From: Methanosarcina sp.
GTDB lineage: Archaea > Halobacteriota > Methanosarcinia > Methanosarcinales > Methanosarcinaceae
DNA length: 19,923 bases
Direction of reading: 5' to 3'
Assembly (NCBI GenBank): GCA_013331265.1
Contig: DUGS01000041.1
Coordinates: 1-19,923, forward strand
The first letter of the stretch is position 1, and each line of letters opens with the position of its first letter. Below the pieces are notes generated by a model that did no database searches, was not told where the DNA came from, and worked only from the letters and a program-made list of their open reading frames with translations. Of this stretch, positions 1 through 7,653 are shown one piece after another. The translations under genes were made by a program, and so were the position numbers.

Positions 1-114
1 ATCAAAACATATGAACAAACAGGGAAATCAATTTCCCGATTTGACTTAAACAAGCTAATTCCTGCTTTGAAATCCTCTAATAATTCTCAGGTCTTACCTT
101 CAGGAGGTGCTTGA
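1..114 (+). pseudogene. TnpB (IS605/IS200 family OrfB) N-terminal remnant, truncated at window edge
   Basis: Frame 1 is open from the left edge for 37 codons to a TGA at 112-114. The peptide contains TYEQTGKSISRFDLNKLIPA. This resembles the early helical part of TnpB transposon proteins, where a tyrosine/threonine-glycine-lysine-serine stretch precedes a leucine-rich 'IPALK' segment and an SQVLQ motif. Here SQVL is followed by an unrelated short tail and a stop, so the reading frame breaks where the conserved protein should continue. No RuvC-like catalytic domain or zinc finger follows. The rest of the gene to the right is absent, and 115-413 shows no other recognisable coding sequence. The family call rests on remembered sequence pattern, so it is moderate at best. 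The 5' part lies outside the window. Confidence 0.4.
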
Positions 115-413
115 AGAAGAGAATGAGGTTCTCGTCCAGAAGGGGCGGAGTACAGGGGTAAAGATGTGGTGGAGAGTCTCTGCCTTTTGAAGTGTAAGTA
201 TTTTTGAGAAACTTTTCAACTGTTTGAAAATTTCAATATATAAAGTTTCTATGTTTGGGGTTAATTCAGTTTACTCTCTAAATGTTGTTTCATATCTAAT
301 TCTAATATGCAATTAGAATTACTTGAAATAGTTTGCGAAATGAATTTATATTATTCTTTCAGATGAGCCTCAAGTGATACTTTCGTATAAATATCTTAAT
401 GAGGTTTTTTCCG

Positions 414-640
414 TCAATAAAACAAGGACAGGTAACTGGCCAACAGCCTCATTATCAGAGTTCCAATAGCAGCTGAGATATAGGTGGCAACCATAGTGTC
501 TCCTAAATTCATTCCCACACTGTTCAAAATAGTGGAGTTCACAAAATTATGTATGCCATTGTTGCGAAAGCTGTCAAAGACTCAGGTCTGAGGTGCAGTC
601 CAGTTTTCCAAAATTTTAACCAGTTTTTCTAAAGTCTTAT
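414..640 (-). pseudogene. NCS2/AzgA-type purine permease, N-terminal remnant with frameshifts
   Basis: On the minus strand three neighbouring frames together give a typical start of a guanine/hypoxanthine (AzgA-like) permease. The order is an LEKLVKILEN segment, then LTAFATMAYII, then VNSTILNSVGMNLGDTMVAT and YISAAIGTLIMRLLASYL before a TGA at 416-414. In intact family members the FxTMAYIIFVNP-IL-AGM segment forms the first membrane helix and is followed by the ATxxAAAxGTLxMG helix, so the order and spacing match. There are at least two frame breaks and a stop, and nothing of the remaining roughly 350 residues is seen. It cannot encode a working transporter. Purine uptake would fit an ancestral location near purH, but the two may be unrelated. 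Confidence 0.6.
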
Positions 641-865
641 TTGGCGTCGTCCACAATATCCATGTGACCCAAAACTATATGGTCATATCTTATTCATGTT
701 TTTATTCCAGTGCCCCTCGCATCTCTTTTTTCCTTTAAGTTGGGATACTTTTCTGTATTAATATAATTGCTAGCTTATCTTCCTAATCGTTAGTTTAATC
801 ATATACTATTCAAGTGGTAGTTTATTTGTTATATGCATCTGTCAATATTATATTGGATTAATAAT

Positions 866-873
866 ATTTAAAA
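866..873 (+). promoter_or_regulatory. TATA-like element for the UbiA gene; possibly leaderless mRNA
   Basis: ATTTAAAA lies about 20-27 bases before the ATG at 893. No purine-rich ribosome binding site is visible between them. In archaea transcription usually starts about 25 bases after the TATA centre, so the transcript would begin at or very near the start codon. The stretch 641-892 otherwise shows no gene. Confidence 0.4.
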
Positions 874-892
874 GTCAAACTTTATTAGTTTC

Positions 893-1816
893 ATGAGCTC
901 CAATGTATTTTCTGGAAGTTTTGGATCTATTTTCAAGCGCCGTAGAACGAATGATACTGCCTCTAAAGAGAAAAATGCTACTTTCGAACTGCTTAAAAGT
1001 TCTATTTTAGTTGCATTCTCTGGTGCACTACGAATACATCTTGCATTTCTATTACTCCATATTCAATCTAGTATACTAACCTGTATTGCAGGTGGTCTAG
1101 TTATTTATACAGTTTATACCCTTGACAGAGCTTTGGACTCTGAAGAAGACTCCGTAAACCGGACGGAACTAAATGGCTCAAATAAAAAAGTAGGACTCGC
1201 AGTTTCACTACTGGCTTTTATAATAGGAACTTATATACTGGCAAAAGAAGGAATGCTTGCACTTGCATTCATACCCTTTGTAACCGGCTATCTGTACAGT
1301 AAAGGCATTAAAATCGGCAAGCTCGCTTTAAAACTTAAGGGAGGCCTTGGGGTTAAAAATATTGTTGTGGGGCTTACATGGGGTATTTTCATTGCAGGAC
1401 TTGCAGGCAGTGGGTGTGGAAACCTTATTCCTGTTGTTATGGTTTTCATTTTCTTTGGAGTTAAGCTCTTTATTAACTCTACGATCTACGATTTCAAAGA
1501 TATTAAGGGGGATACTCTTGCAGGTATCAAGACCCTTCCCGTAAGCCTGGGAGCAAGGAAAACCCGTAATCTCCTTACCGCCATGCACCTTTTTTCCCAC
1601 TTGGTAATCGGGGTCTCCATAATTCACGGAGCCCTTGCTTTCGAACCTCTTATAATTCTCTACAGTTTTACCTGCGGACTGATCTGCATTCAAAAATTTA
1701 CAAACTCAGAGGGTGAAGAATTTCCTTCACAAAAACTAGAAAGAACTGTTCTTGTTGACGGGGAATCAACATCCATCCTTGGATTAAGAATGGTTGCAGG
1801 CACTCTAATCGCATAA
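893..1816 (+). CDS. UbiA-superfamily prenyltransferase-like membrane protein
   Basis: The 307-residue protein has many hydrophobic segments and two aspartate-rich clusters that mark the UbiA superfamily of membrane prenyltransferases. The first is YTLDRALDSEED at about residues 76-86. The second is YDFKDIKGD at about 199-207, followed by GIKTLPVSLGARKTR, a typical loop after the second Mg2+-diphosphate site. A further conserved stretch, ERTVLVDGES, lies at about 283-292. UbiA enzymes attach isoprenoid chains to acceptors in the membrane, for example in lipid or quinone synthesis; the acceptor here cannot be told from sequence. The first motif departs from the usual NxxxDxxxD, as in divergent archaeal paralogs. 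The ATG at 893 is the only plausible start and has no visible Shine-Dalgarno site. The gene converges on the FilR1-type regulator gene. Confidence 0.75.
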   Translation: MSSNVFSGSFGSIFKRRRTNDTASKEKNATFELLKSSILVAFSGALRIHLAFLLLHIQSSILTCIAGGLVIYTVYTLDRALDSEEDSVNRTELNGSNKKVGLAVSLLAFIIGTYILAKEGMLALAFIPFVTGYLYSKGIKIGKLALKLKGGLGVKNIVVGLTWGIFIAGLAGSGCGNLIPVVMVFIFFGVKLFINSTIYDFKDIKGDTLAGIKTLPVSLGARKTRNLLTAMHLFSHLVIGVSIIHGALAFEPLIILYSFTCGLICIQKFTNSEGEEFPSQKLERTVLVDGESTSILGLRMVAGTLIA

Positions 1817-1883
1817 AAGCTAAATTGCCTGAAAAGCTTCTTATGAAAAGTTCCTCCCAGATTCTACACTTCAAGCAGTTTGA

Positions 1884-1905
1884 CTGAAGATCAGAGAATC
1901 TTCAG
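1884..1905. terminator. Hairpin between convergent UbiA and regulator genes
   Basis: CTGAAGAT and ATCTTCAG form a perfect 8-bp stem around a 6-base loop. The hairpin lies 67 bases after the UbiA stop and 13 bases beyond the stop of the minus-strand regulator, so it could end both transcripts. There is no long T-run, so it is a candidate only. Confidence 0.4.
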
Positions 1906-1918
1906 CCATATTCCTATT

Positions 1919-2704
1919 TTACAAAGTCTTAATTTCTACCGCGTTTTCTTTGTAATATTTAAAAAGATCTTCTCCCCATTTTATTGATGAATTATCAAAA
2001 CCCACAAGGTCACTTCTGGGGTCAAAGGTTCCGTTTTTGAAAAAGAGAGAGAGTGATAAGAACCTGTCTGTTACAACAAAAGATACCTTTGCAGTATCGT
2101 ACACATGGAAACTTGTATGTTTGAACTTAATAAATTCTTCAATTTCAGCGTTATGTTCGCTTTTTATTTTGAAAAATACATTTGGTGTAACGATTATAGA
2201 AATAGGGATGTTCCTGCGTGCCATCTCAAGAAACATCGATGGATAGCTGGGAAGGAAAATGGATGCAAAACCCATAAAACGGTTAGAGGCCGGAACATTA
2301 TCCAAAAATGTTTTATGGGAATCGTAAATATATTCATGTTCGTCTCTTATAACCCTGCACTCTTTTAGCTCCAAAATTCTGTTTAACAACGTATCCGGAA
2401 CTGCTGTAATGTCGTGGTCTCTCCAGAAGTCTTCGTTTGATTCTATGGCTGTCAGAGTATCAAGGAAAGGTTTGAAATGTATGGCTGAAACTTTTCCCAG
2501 AGAAGTTAATTGATACATTCCTTCCTGCCTGATAATCATATTCGCATTTTCCATTTCTTTCAGGCGAGGTAATATCTCAGGTGATCTTACATTGAAGTAG
2601 TCCTTGATTTCCGAAAGGGTTTTGGGGCTCTTCTGAAGTAAAAATAGGATTTCTTTCCGTTTTTCAGAAAAGGTTAAGATGCTTAAAAGTCCATTTGATT
2701 TCAC
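1919..2704 (-). CDS. Winged-helix transcriptional regulator with FilR1/DUF1724-type domain
   Basis: The 261-residue protein starts with a winged helix-turn-helix of ArsR type at about residues 8-72. The pattern is RKEILFLL, then SEIKDYFNVRSPEILPRLKEM, then a wing MIIRQEGMYQLTSLGK. The rest, up to the C-terminal SSIKWGEDLFKYYKENA, resembles the FilR1/DUF1724 effector domain found in many Methanosarcina regulators. Some relatives (the Msr proteins) control methyltransferase operons in Methanosarcina acetivorans; the target of this one is unknown. The start is GTG at 2704, because it follows a GGTGGAT ribosome binding site about 5 bases upstream and the overlapping ATG at 2706 is out of frame. 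It is a single gene transcribed towards UbiA. A perfect 8-bp inverted repeat lies about 145 bases upstream. Confidence 0.8.
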   Translation of the reverse strand: MKSNGLLSILTFSEKRKEILFLLQKSPKTLSEIKDYFNVRSPEILPRLKEMENANMIIRQEGMYQLTSLGKVSAIHFKPFLDTLTAIESNEDFWRDHDITAVPDTLLNRILELKECRVIRDEHEYIYDSHKTFLDNVPASNRFMGFASIFLPSYPSMFLEMARRNIPISIIVTPNVFFKIKSEHNAEIEEFIKFKHTSFHVYDTAKVSFVVTDRFLSLSLFFKNGTFDPRSDLVGFDNSSIKWGEDLFKYYKENAVEIKTL

Positions 2705-3301
2705 ATATATCCACCCATGATTTTTATGCTATTTCTGGAGTAATATTGAAAGTTTATATTATTATAAGCTCTCCAATTTTTATTTGCAGGGGAAGCAATT
2801 TGTTTTTTTAATTTTTTTCATCTTTTATATTGAATAGATGTTGCAGTTATATCAAGGTGATATAATATTGCTAGAATGATATACGAATTCAATATATATT
2901 ATCTTTTTCAAGAGTATATCTGATCTTTAATAATTTTTTATAACATTTAACTATTATATGTATCAGTCTCTCGAAAACAAAAAATTGCGGTGAGAAAAAT
3001 ATCCTTCAACTTCCTAAAAAATATATAATCCTACTAAGATAAAAATTATTCTATCAATATACAGCTTAAAGCTGCATATTCGAAATTCAAGTTGAATATC
3101 ATATGTAAAAATTTAATACTCTAAGTTAGCCTTTTGACAAATCTTTTATATATGCACATCGACCTTACATGAATTGAATGACTGCTCTTATATATTAAAT
3201 ATTTGTAAAAGTAGATAGCCACTTTAGTTGTATATTCACTCAGTTAAATATTTGTGAAAACAGTAGAGAAGTTCCACTAATTTTTTGAATAAAGCGTAAA
3301 A
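2705..3301. other. Long AT-rich intergenic region between purH and the regulator
   Basis: No convincing gene is seen on either strand. The region must hold the regulator promoter. It has several small symmetric elements: the inverted repeat at 2847-2865; CAGCT-TAA-AGCTG at 3062-3074; and an imperfect 16-base direct repeat (TTAAATATTTGT followed by A-rich sequence) at 3195-3210 and 3244-3259. Confidence 0.5.
2847..2865. promoter_or_regulatory. Inverted repeat, candidate operator upstream of the regulator
   Basis: TTATATCA-AGG-TGATATAA is a perfect 8-bp inverted repeat with a 3-base spacer. It is the size expected for a dimeric winged-helix protein. It lies about 143 bases before the regulator start, which is far for direct autoregulation unless the 5' leader is long. 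The AT-rich composition raises the chance of coincidence. Confidence 0.3.
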
Positions 3302-3325
3302 CCCATGAAATAAAGATTTCATGGG
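3302..3325. terminator. Hairpin downstream of purH
   Basis: CCCATGAAAT and ATTTCATGGG form a perfect 10-bp stem with the 4-base loop AAAG. It begins 18 bases after the purH stop and, on the purH strand, is followed by a short T-rich run (TTTTACGC). This fits a transcript end or 3' stabilising hairpin for purH. Confidence 0.6.
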
Positions 3326-3343
3326 ATATTAGCGTCAAATTTT

Positions 3344-4960
3344 TCAATGAAGGAAGTGCCGCATACCTGTGAAGACCAGGGAGACTCCAAGTCTGTTTGC
3401 AGTAGCAATGACCTCATTGTCTCTGATCGAGCCGCCTGGGGAAACAATATAGCGGATGTTATTTTCTGCTGCATGGATCACGCTGTCATCAAAGGGGAAG
3501 AAAGCATCTGAAGCCATTACACATTCTGACATAATCTTCTTACAGTATTCTTCAAAAGATGCAGCGGGATGCTCACGTTCATAGATTACCTTTAGATTTT
3601 CAACTGCCTTTGTGGCTGCCAGTTTACGGATTGAATCTACCCTGTTAGGCTGCCCTGCTCCCATACCCAGTACCATGAAATATCCGGGTTCGTATTCATG
3701 AGCAATGATCACGGCATTGGATTTTGTGGCTTTACAGGCTTTAAGGCAAAACTCTGAGAGGACACGCTTATTTTCAGGATAGGAGGTTTCAGTGACAGAG
3801 TCCCATTTTTCGTAGATCCCTATATCACGGCTCTGCTTAAGCATGCCTCCGATTACATATTTGTAGGTGTATTCAGTTCCGAAAGCCTCTCTGAGTTCCG
3901 GAAGCTTCAGGAGCCTCAGGTTTTCACTTTTATTTTTCAAGTATTCCAGCGCATCGGGCTTGAAATCAGGGGCAAGGATAATTTCTACGAATTTCCCGTT
4001 CAAAAAAGTTGCAGCTTTGAGGTCAAAAGTCTCGTTTGTACAGATTATGCTTCCATAAGCCGAAATCGGGTCTCCATCCCAGGCAGACTGCAGGGCCTGC
4101 AGGAGCGTTTCTCCGGTAGCAAGTCCACATGGATTATTGTGTTTTACAATTGCCACAGCAGGGGCAGCATTTCCAAGTTCTTTGACCGTCTGGAGCGCAT
4201 TGTCTGCGTCCACATAGTTATTATAGGAAAGTTCTTTCCCATGGAGCTGGGTAACTTTTGCCAGGCTCGGACCTTTTATTGCAGGGTCTTTATAGAAATA
4301 GGCTTTCTGATGCCAGTTTTCTCCATACCGAAGTTTTACACCATCAGTAAATTTCAGGCGGAGTACCTCTTCTCCGAGCAGGGTTCTGCTCAGATATGTA
4401 TCAATAGCTGCATCATAGTTCGCTGTGTGCCTGAAAGCTTTAACCGCAAGTTCAGCTCGGGTTTTCTCGGAGACTACCCCGCTTGAGCGCAGTTCCTTAA
4501 GGACATGCCCATAGTCAGAGGGGTCAGATAATACCGTTACCGAGCGATAGTTCTTGGCTGCGGAGCGGAGAAGGGTGGGTCCTCCTATGTCTATATTTTC
4601 AATGGCTTCTTCAAGCTCCACATTTGCTTTGGAAACCGTTACTTCAAAGGGGTACAGATTTACGGCTATCAGATCGATAAGGGAGATGTCTTCTTTTGCA
4701 GCTTCCTCCATCTGTTTTTTGCTGTCCCGGAGGCATAAAAGCCCGCCATGAATTCTCGGGTGGAGGGTTTTGACTCTTCCTCCCATCATCTCCGGATAGC
4801 CTGTGACTTCCGTAACATCGGTAACCTCAATATCTGCACCACGAAGGATTTTTGCAGTCCCTCCGGTTGAGATAATCTTCACGCCAAGTGCTTCAAGCCC
4901 GCGTGCAAATTCTACGATTCCTGTCTTGTCTGAGACGCTGAGCAGTGCCCTTTTTACCAA
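3344..4960 (-). CDS. purH: Bifunctional IMP cyclohydrolase / AICAR formyltransferase
   Basis: The 538-residue protein matches full-length PurH, which catalyses the last two steps of IMP synthesis: formyl transfer to AICAR, then ring closure. The N-terminal cyclohydrolase (MGS-like) domain covers about residues 1-150. It shows ALLSVSDKTGIVEFA, STGGTAKIL and GGRVKTLHPRIHGG (about 60-73). The formyltransferase domain follows, with KLRYGENWHQKA at about 209-220 and the signature IVKHNNPCGLATG at about 271-283. A late GAGQPNRVDS segment contributes to the active site. Many archaea replace the formyltransferase with PurP, so a complete bacterial-type PurH is notable but known in Methanosarcina. The start is TTG at 4960, fixed by a GGTGAT ribosome binding site 4 bases upstream and by homology starting at MVKRALLS. 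The gene stands alone, divergent from nth. Confidence 0.97.
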   Translation of the reverse strand: MVKRALLSVSDKTGIVEFARGLEALGVKIISTGGTAKILRGADIEVTDVTEVTGYPEMMGGRVKTLHPRIHGGLLCLRDSKKQMEEAAKEDISLIDLIAVNLYPFEVTVSKANVELEEAIENIDIGGPTLLRSAAKNYRSVTVLSDPSDYGHVLKELRSSGVVSEKTRAELAVKAFRHTANYDAAIDTYLSRTLLGEEVLRLKFTDGVKLRYGENWHQKAYFYKDPAIKGPSLAKVTQLHGKELSYNNYVDADNALQTVKELGNAAPAVAIVKHNNPCGLATGETLLQALQSAWDGDPISAYGSIICTNETFDLKAATFLNGKFVEIILAPDFKPDALEYLKNKSENLRLLKLPELREAFGTEYTYKYVIGGMLKQSRDIGIYEKWDSVTETSYPENKRVLSEFCLKACKATKSNAVIIAHEYEPGYFMVLGMGAGQPNRVDSIRKLAATKAVENLKVIYEREHPAASFEEYCKKIMSECVMASDAFFPFDDSVIHAAENNIRYIVSPGGSIRDNEVIATANRLGVSLVFTGMRHFLH

Positions 4961-4963
4961 AAA

Positions 4964-4969
4964 ATCACC
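4964..4969 (-). promoter_or_regulatory. Ribosome binding site that sets the TTG start of purH
   Basis: On the minus strand GGTGAT, an exact match to the complement of the archaeal 16S rRNA 3' end, lies 4 bases before TTG at 4960. There is no in-frame ATG at this end of the gene, and the conserved PurH N-terminus begins exactly here. Confidence 0.7.
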
Positions 4970-4996
4970 AATATACTTGCTTTAAAAATTATTAGC

Positions 4997-5004
4997 TATA
5001 AAAC
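4997..5004 (-). promoter_or_regulatory. TATA-like element for purH
   Basis: The minus strand reads GTTTTATA, 37-44 bases before the TTG start. A start about 25 bases downstream would leave a short leader that just contains the GGTGAT site. Confidence 0.4.
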
Positions 5005-5251
5005 TTATGGTTTACACATTATTTTGTTGGAAAGAGGTTTCTTAGTTGATAAAATCAGAGTTTAACTCCTTAAATGCAACATTTCTGTTAACATCCTTAT
5101 AGACCTTCAAACATGTAGTTCTTTAACCTTTTGGTATTTTTGCACAGTATTTTCCGCAATTACTCAATTTTCAGCCTTCAGAAAGAATGTTCAGGTTGAA
5201 TACTTATTCTTTGGAAATGAACTCTCCCTGTCCTCACTTCCGCTGGGAGCG

Positions 5252-5288
5252 GTGAAGTAAAAGATAATAGCAGTGAAGTAAAAGATAA
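5252..5288 (+). repeat. 16-base direct repeat, 21-base period, upstream of nth
   Basis: GTGAAGTAAAAGATAA occurs perfectly at 5252-5267 and 5273-5288. The 21-base period equals two helical turns, so both copies face the same side of the DNA. The repeats sit in the 423-base gap between purH and nth, just before the AT-rich AAATATTTGAATAATATT stretch that probably holds the nth promoter. This suits a tandem binding site but may be a simple duplication. No gene is seen in 4961-5383. Confidence 0.5.
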
Positions 5289-5383
5289 ATATTTGAATAA
5301 TATTCCGCGACCGCAGTAAATTGAACACCACCAGACATTTTGGCTAAGACCTGGAAAATAAACATGATACTGGAGCTCTTTCA

Positions 5384-6088
5384 ATGCCTGAAAAAAAACC
5401 TGAGAAATTGACTTCCAATGAATCCTTGAAAGAATATGATATTCCTGACAACAGGCATAACTTTGACAGGATCTGGGCTCTTTTAAAAGAAGAATACCCG
5501 GATGCAAAACCTTCTCTTAATTACAGCAACCCTCTGGAACTTCTTGTGGCAACCGTCCTTTCTGCCCAGTCAACGGATGTCCAGATTAATAGGGTGACAG
5601 AAAATCTTTTCAAAAAGTACAGGAATGTCCGGGATTATGCAAACGCAGACCTCAGGGAATTCGAGTCAGATATTTATTCAACTGGATTTTACAAAAGCAA
5701 AGCAAAAAATATCAAAGCTGCTGCCCAACTGATTGTCGAGCGCTATGGGGGGAAAGTCCCGCAGACAATGGAAGAACTGGTGACCCTGCCCGGAGTAGGA
5801 AGAAAAACCGCTAATATAGTGCTTGCCAGGGCTTTTGGAGTAGTGGAGGGAATTGCCGTCGATACTCATGTAAAAAGAGTTTCTGGAAGGCTTGGGCTTA
5901 CCAGGCATTCAGACCCATTAAAAATCGAAAAGGACCTTATATCCCTTGCTCGAAAAGAAGACCTTGATTCGATTTCCATGACCCTTATTTATCACGGGAG
6001 AAAAGTTTGCCAGGCAAGAAAACCCAGATGTCAGGTTTGTGTTGTAAAAGAGCTGTGTCCTTCCAGCATTCTCTTTCTTCGCGAGTAA
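5384..6088 (+). CDS. nth: Endonuclease III (DNA glycosylase/AP lyase)
   Basis: The 234-residue protein is a complete endonuclease III, which removes oxidised pyrimidines and cuts the resulting abasic site in base excision repair. The HhH-GPD domain covers about residues 55-200. The helix-hairpin-helix LPGVGRKTANIV carries the catalytic lysine (K141), and VDTHVKR carries the catalytic aspartate (D160). LSAQSTDVQINRVTENLF near the start is typical. The C-terminal [4Fe-4S] loop is intact, with C209, C216, C219 and C225 spaced C-x6-C-x2-C-x5-C. A GGAG ribosome binding site lies 8 bases before the ATG. About 25 residues precede the usual E. coli start. The gene ends near a hairpin shared with the converging cbiN. 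Confidence 0.95.
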   Translation: MPEKKPEKLTSNESLKEYDIPDNRHNFDRIWALLKEEYPDAKPSLNYSNPLELLVATVLSAQSTDVQINRVTENLFKKYRNVRDYANADLREFESDIYSTGFYKSKAKNIKAAAQLIVERYGGKVPQTMEELVTLPGVGRKTANIVLARAFGVVEGIAVDTHVKRVSGRLGLTRHSDPLKIEKDLISLARKEDLDSISMTLIYHGRKVCQARKPRCQVCVVKELCPSSILFLRE

Positions 6089-6104
6089 TGATTAATTTTT
6101 AGGT

Positions 6105-6138
6105 AGCCGACTCTCCAGTTATCCGGAGAGAAGCGGCT
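6105..6138. terminator. Hairpin between convergent nth and cbiN
   Basis: AGCCG...CGGCT and CTCTCC...GGAGAG pair into a two-part stem with a small internal bulge and an 8-base loop. It lies 16 bases after the nth stop and 23 bases beyond the cbiN stop, so it can serve both transcripts. An A-rich tract follows on the plus strand. Confidence 0.5.
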
Positions 6139-6161
6139 TCAAAAAGGAAAAAAGGTTTTGC

Positions 6162-6467
6162 TCAGGCTTTTTTATTGAATACTTTGCCCAGCCCGAAACT
6201 GATCGCCAGTACTGCAATAGTCCCTATGGCAATCGCCATGACCTCTCCGCCCTTGCCCATTCCTTCAATTGAATAGTCAGGCATCGGAGAGCTTAATGCG
6301 GGTTCCATTTCTTCAAGTTCAGACATTTTAGATTCTTCAATCACTCCTCCAGCTGCACTTTCCAGCCCGTCGGGGTCGGGAGATGCAAGGAATGGGGCCA
6401 GAACCGAAAGCAAAAGCGCAATTACAATTCCGAGGTAAAAAAATTTCATGTTTGATTTCCCGCTCAT
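6162..6467 (-). CDS. cbiN: PDGLE-type accessory membrane protein of the Ni/Co ECF transporter (CbiN/NikN-like)
   Basis: The 101-residue protein has one membrane segment near the N-terminus (about residues 9-28) and one near the C-terminus (about 75-95), with an acidic extracytoplasmic loop between them. Directly after the first helix comes SPDPDGLE, the signature of the PDGLE domain found in N components of nickel/cobalt ECF transporters, either fused to CbiM or separate as here. The N component acts with CbiM to open the metal-binding pocket. The ATG overlaps the cbiM stop by 4 bases (ATGA) and follows AAGGAGG inside the end of cbiM, which indicates translational coupling. The PDGLE form is common in nickel systems, but sequence alone does not fix the metal. 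Confidence 0.85.
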   Translation of the reverse strand: MSGKSNMKFFYLGIVIALLLSVLAPFLASPDPDGLESAAGGVIEESKMSELEEMEPALSSPMPDYSIEGMGKGGEVMAIAIGTIAVLAISFGLGKVFNKKA

Positions 6468-7129
6468 GCATGGGCCTCCTTCTTAGATTTCTCCGGTCTG
6501 ACAGTGAAATTGTCCTCAAGGAGGTCGGGGCGGGATTTTGCAATCGCTGTGATTACAACTGCAGTGATAAGTCCCTCGCCGATAAAACCAATTATCAGAT
6601 GATAGGTGCCCATTGCAATAAGCCCTTCACGTAGGGGGAAGGTGCCCGCAATATACATCTGGACCGCACAGACTATTGCAGAGATAAAGAGTCCAAGCCA
6701 TGCGCCTCCTAAGGCTGCGATGCTTGTGCCAGTACTCTTGCGAAGAGCAACATATGTGTAGTATCCTACAAACCCGGAAATGATACCCATGTTAAGGATA
6801 TTTGCCCCCATAGTTGTGATTCCACCATCACCAAAGGCAAAACCCTGTACAAGCAGCACGAGTGTGAGTACAAGTACTCCAGCCCAGGGGCTTCCAAAGA
6901 CGATAGCAACAAGTGTTGCTCCTACCATGTGTCCGCTTGTCCCCATTCCAATAGGAATATTCATGGCCTGAATTGCAAAGATCCCAGCTGCAAGGGCGGC
7001 AAGAACAGGTACTTTCATTTCGTCAAGCTCGTTTTTTGCCCATTTCATTGACATAAATATAAACGGAATGGCAATTACCCAGTAGACAATTGCCTGAGTT
7101 AACGGAATAAATGAATCAGGTATATGCAT
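6464..7129 (-). CDS. cbiM: Ni2+/Co2+ ECF transporter substrate-binding membrane protein CbiM/NikM
   Basis: The 221-residue integral membrane protein begins with MHIPD, the hallmark of CbiM/NikM. The free amino group of Met1 and the side chain of His2 help bind the metal. The second conserved histidine is H67 in MGTSGHMVGAT, the position known as a nickel ligand in NikM2. The conserved stretches GSPWAGVLVL, QGFAFGDGGITTMGANILNMG and EGLITAVV follow, with about six or seven hydrophobic helices. It forms the metal-specific S component that works with CbiN, CbiQ and CbiO. It is the first gene of a two-gene unit with cbiN. The start cannot be moved, because M1-H2 are functional residues. The matching ATPase and T component are encoded about 3 kb to the right on the same strand. 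Confidence 0.93.
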   Translation of the reverse strand: MHIPDSFIPLTQAIVYWVIAIPFIFMSMKWAKNELDEMKVPVLAALAAGIFAIQAMNIPIGMGTSGHMVGATLVAIVFGSPWAGVLVLTLVLLVQGFAFGDGGITTMGANILNMGIISGFVGYYTYVALRKSTGTSIAALGGAWLGLFISAIVCAVQMYIAGTFPLREGLIAMGTYHLIIGFIGEGLITAVVITAIAKSRPDLLEDNFTVRPEKSKKEAHA

Positions 7130-7211
7130 TCTTGTTTTCCTCTTTTTACACCTTATTTGTAATTTTCCTCTTTTTTACTGTGAACACTTAGGTCCCCACG
7201 TTTTTCATAAT

Positions 7212-7248
7212 GTTTTAAAAACACTCAAAATTTTAGAATTTGATGAGT
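7212..7248 (-). promoter_or_regulatory. TATA-like element with adjacent imperfect palindrome upstream of cbiM
   Basis: The minus strand has TTTTTAAAAC at about 7222-7213, a plausible TATA element some 85 bases before the cbiM start. Immediately upstream lies an imperfect palindrome at 7223-7248 with outer arms ACTCA and TGAGT and inner AAATT/AATTT. It could be an operator for a metal-responsive repressor. Its right half also belongs to the inverted pair described for 7236-7600, so it may instead be an old transposon end. Confidence 0.3.
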
Positions 7249-7600
7249 ACTATCTTGTGAGTTTACAACAATTAAAACTATATTGTAACTGTTCCCTAAT
7301 GCGTATTTTTAAAGGCATTTTGGAAGATTTTCTGTATATTCCTAAATTATCCAGTATTACATATATACATTTTGGTATTATTTTTTTCGATAATTTTTTT
7401 ATGAAATCTTCTTCCGTGCCGGTATTTTTATTTTTTAGTCAAATTAAGTATCCCGGAATATTCCATCACGTCGAATAGATGTTCCTCCAGGAAAAGTAGG
7501 TGTTTCCGTATAAGCTCAATTTTTACTTCCTTTTTGATTCTCGATTAATTGTTTTTTTACGCATTTAAATAATATGTACTCATCAGATTTCAACTTTTGG
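7236..7600. mobile_element. Possible decayed insertion element with GATGAGTAC inverted ends
   Basis: GAATTTGATGAGTAC at 7236-7250 and the complement of GTACTCATCAGATTTC at 7576-7591 form an inverted pair. It shares 10 identical bases (TGATGAGTAC) plus a similar outer flank. Between them, on the minus strand from about 7439 down to a TAG at 7252-7250, one frame is open for some 60 codons. It reads TGTEEDFIKKLSKKIIPK followed by IYVILDNLGIYR. The VILDNLGIHR-like pattern resembles the second catalytic aspartate region of IS630-family DDE transposases. The rest of the transposase is missing. The alternative reading is two copies of an operator shared by the divergent cbiM and nicotianamine-synthase units. 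Confidence 0.3.
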
Positions 7601-7653
7601 TAACATTTATTATGAAAAAAATGTATATTTGTATTTGTCATATTTTCAGTATT

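Noticed and set aside
7130..7250. A cobalamin riboswitch or NikR-type GTATGA operator in front of cbiM
   Set aside because: No conserved B12-box-like sequence and no GTATGA/TCATAC pair are visible. Only the ACTCA/TGAGT palindrome is present.
7434..7545. Minus-strand open stretch with KIELIRKHLLFLEEHLFDVM
   Set aside because: It looks protein-like but has no start codon, is under 40 codons and matches no family I recognise. It may be part of the decayed element described at 7236-7600.
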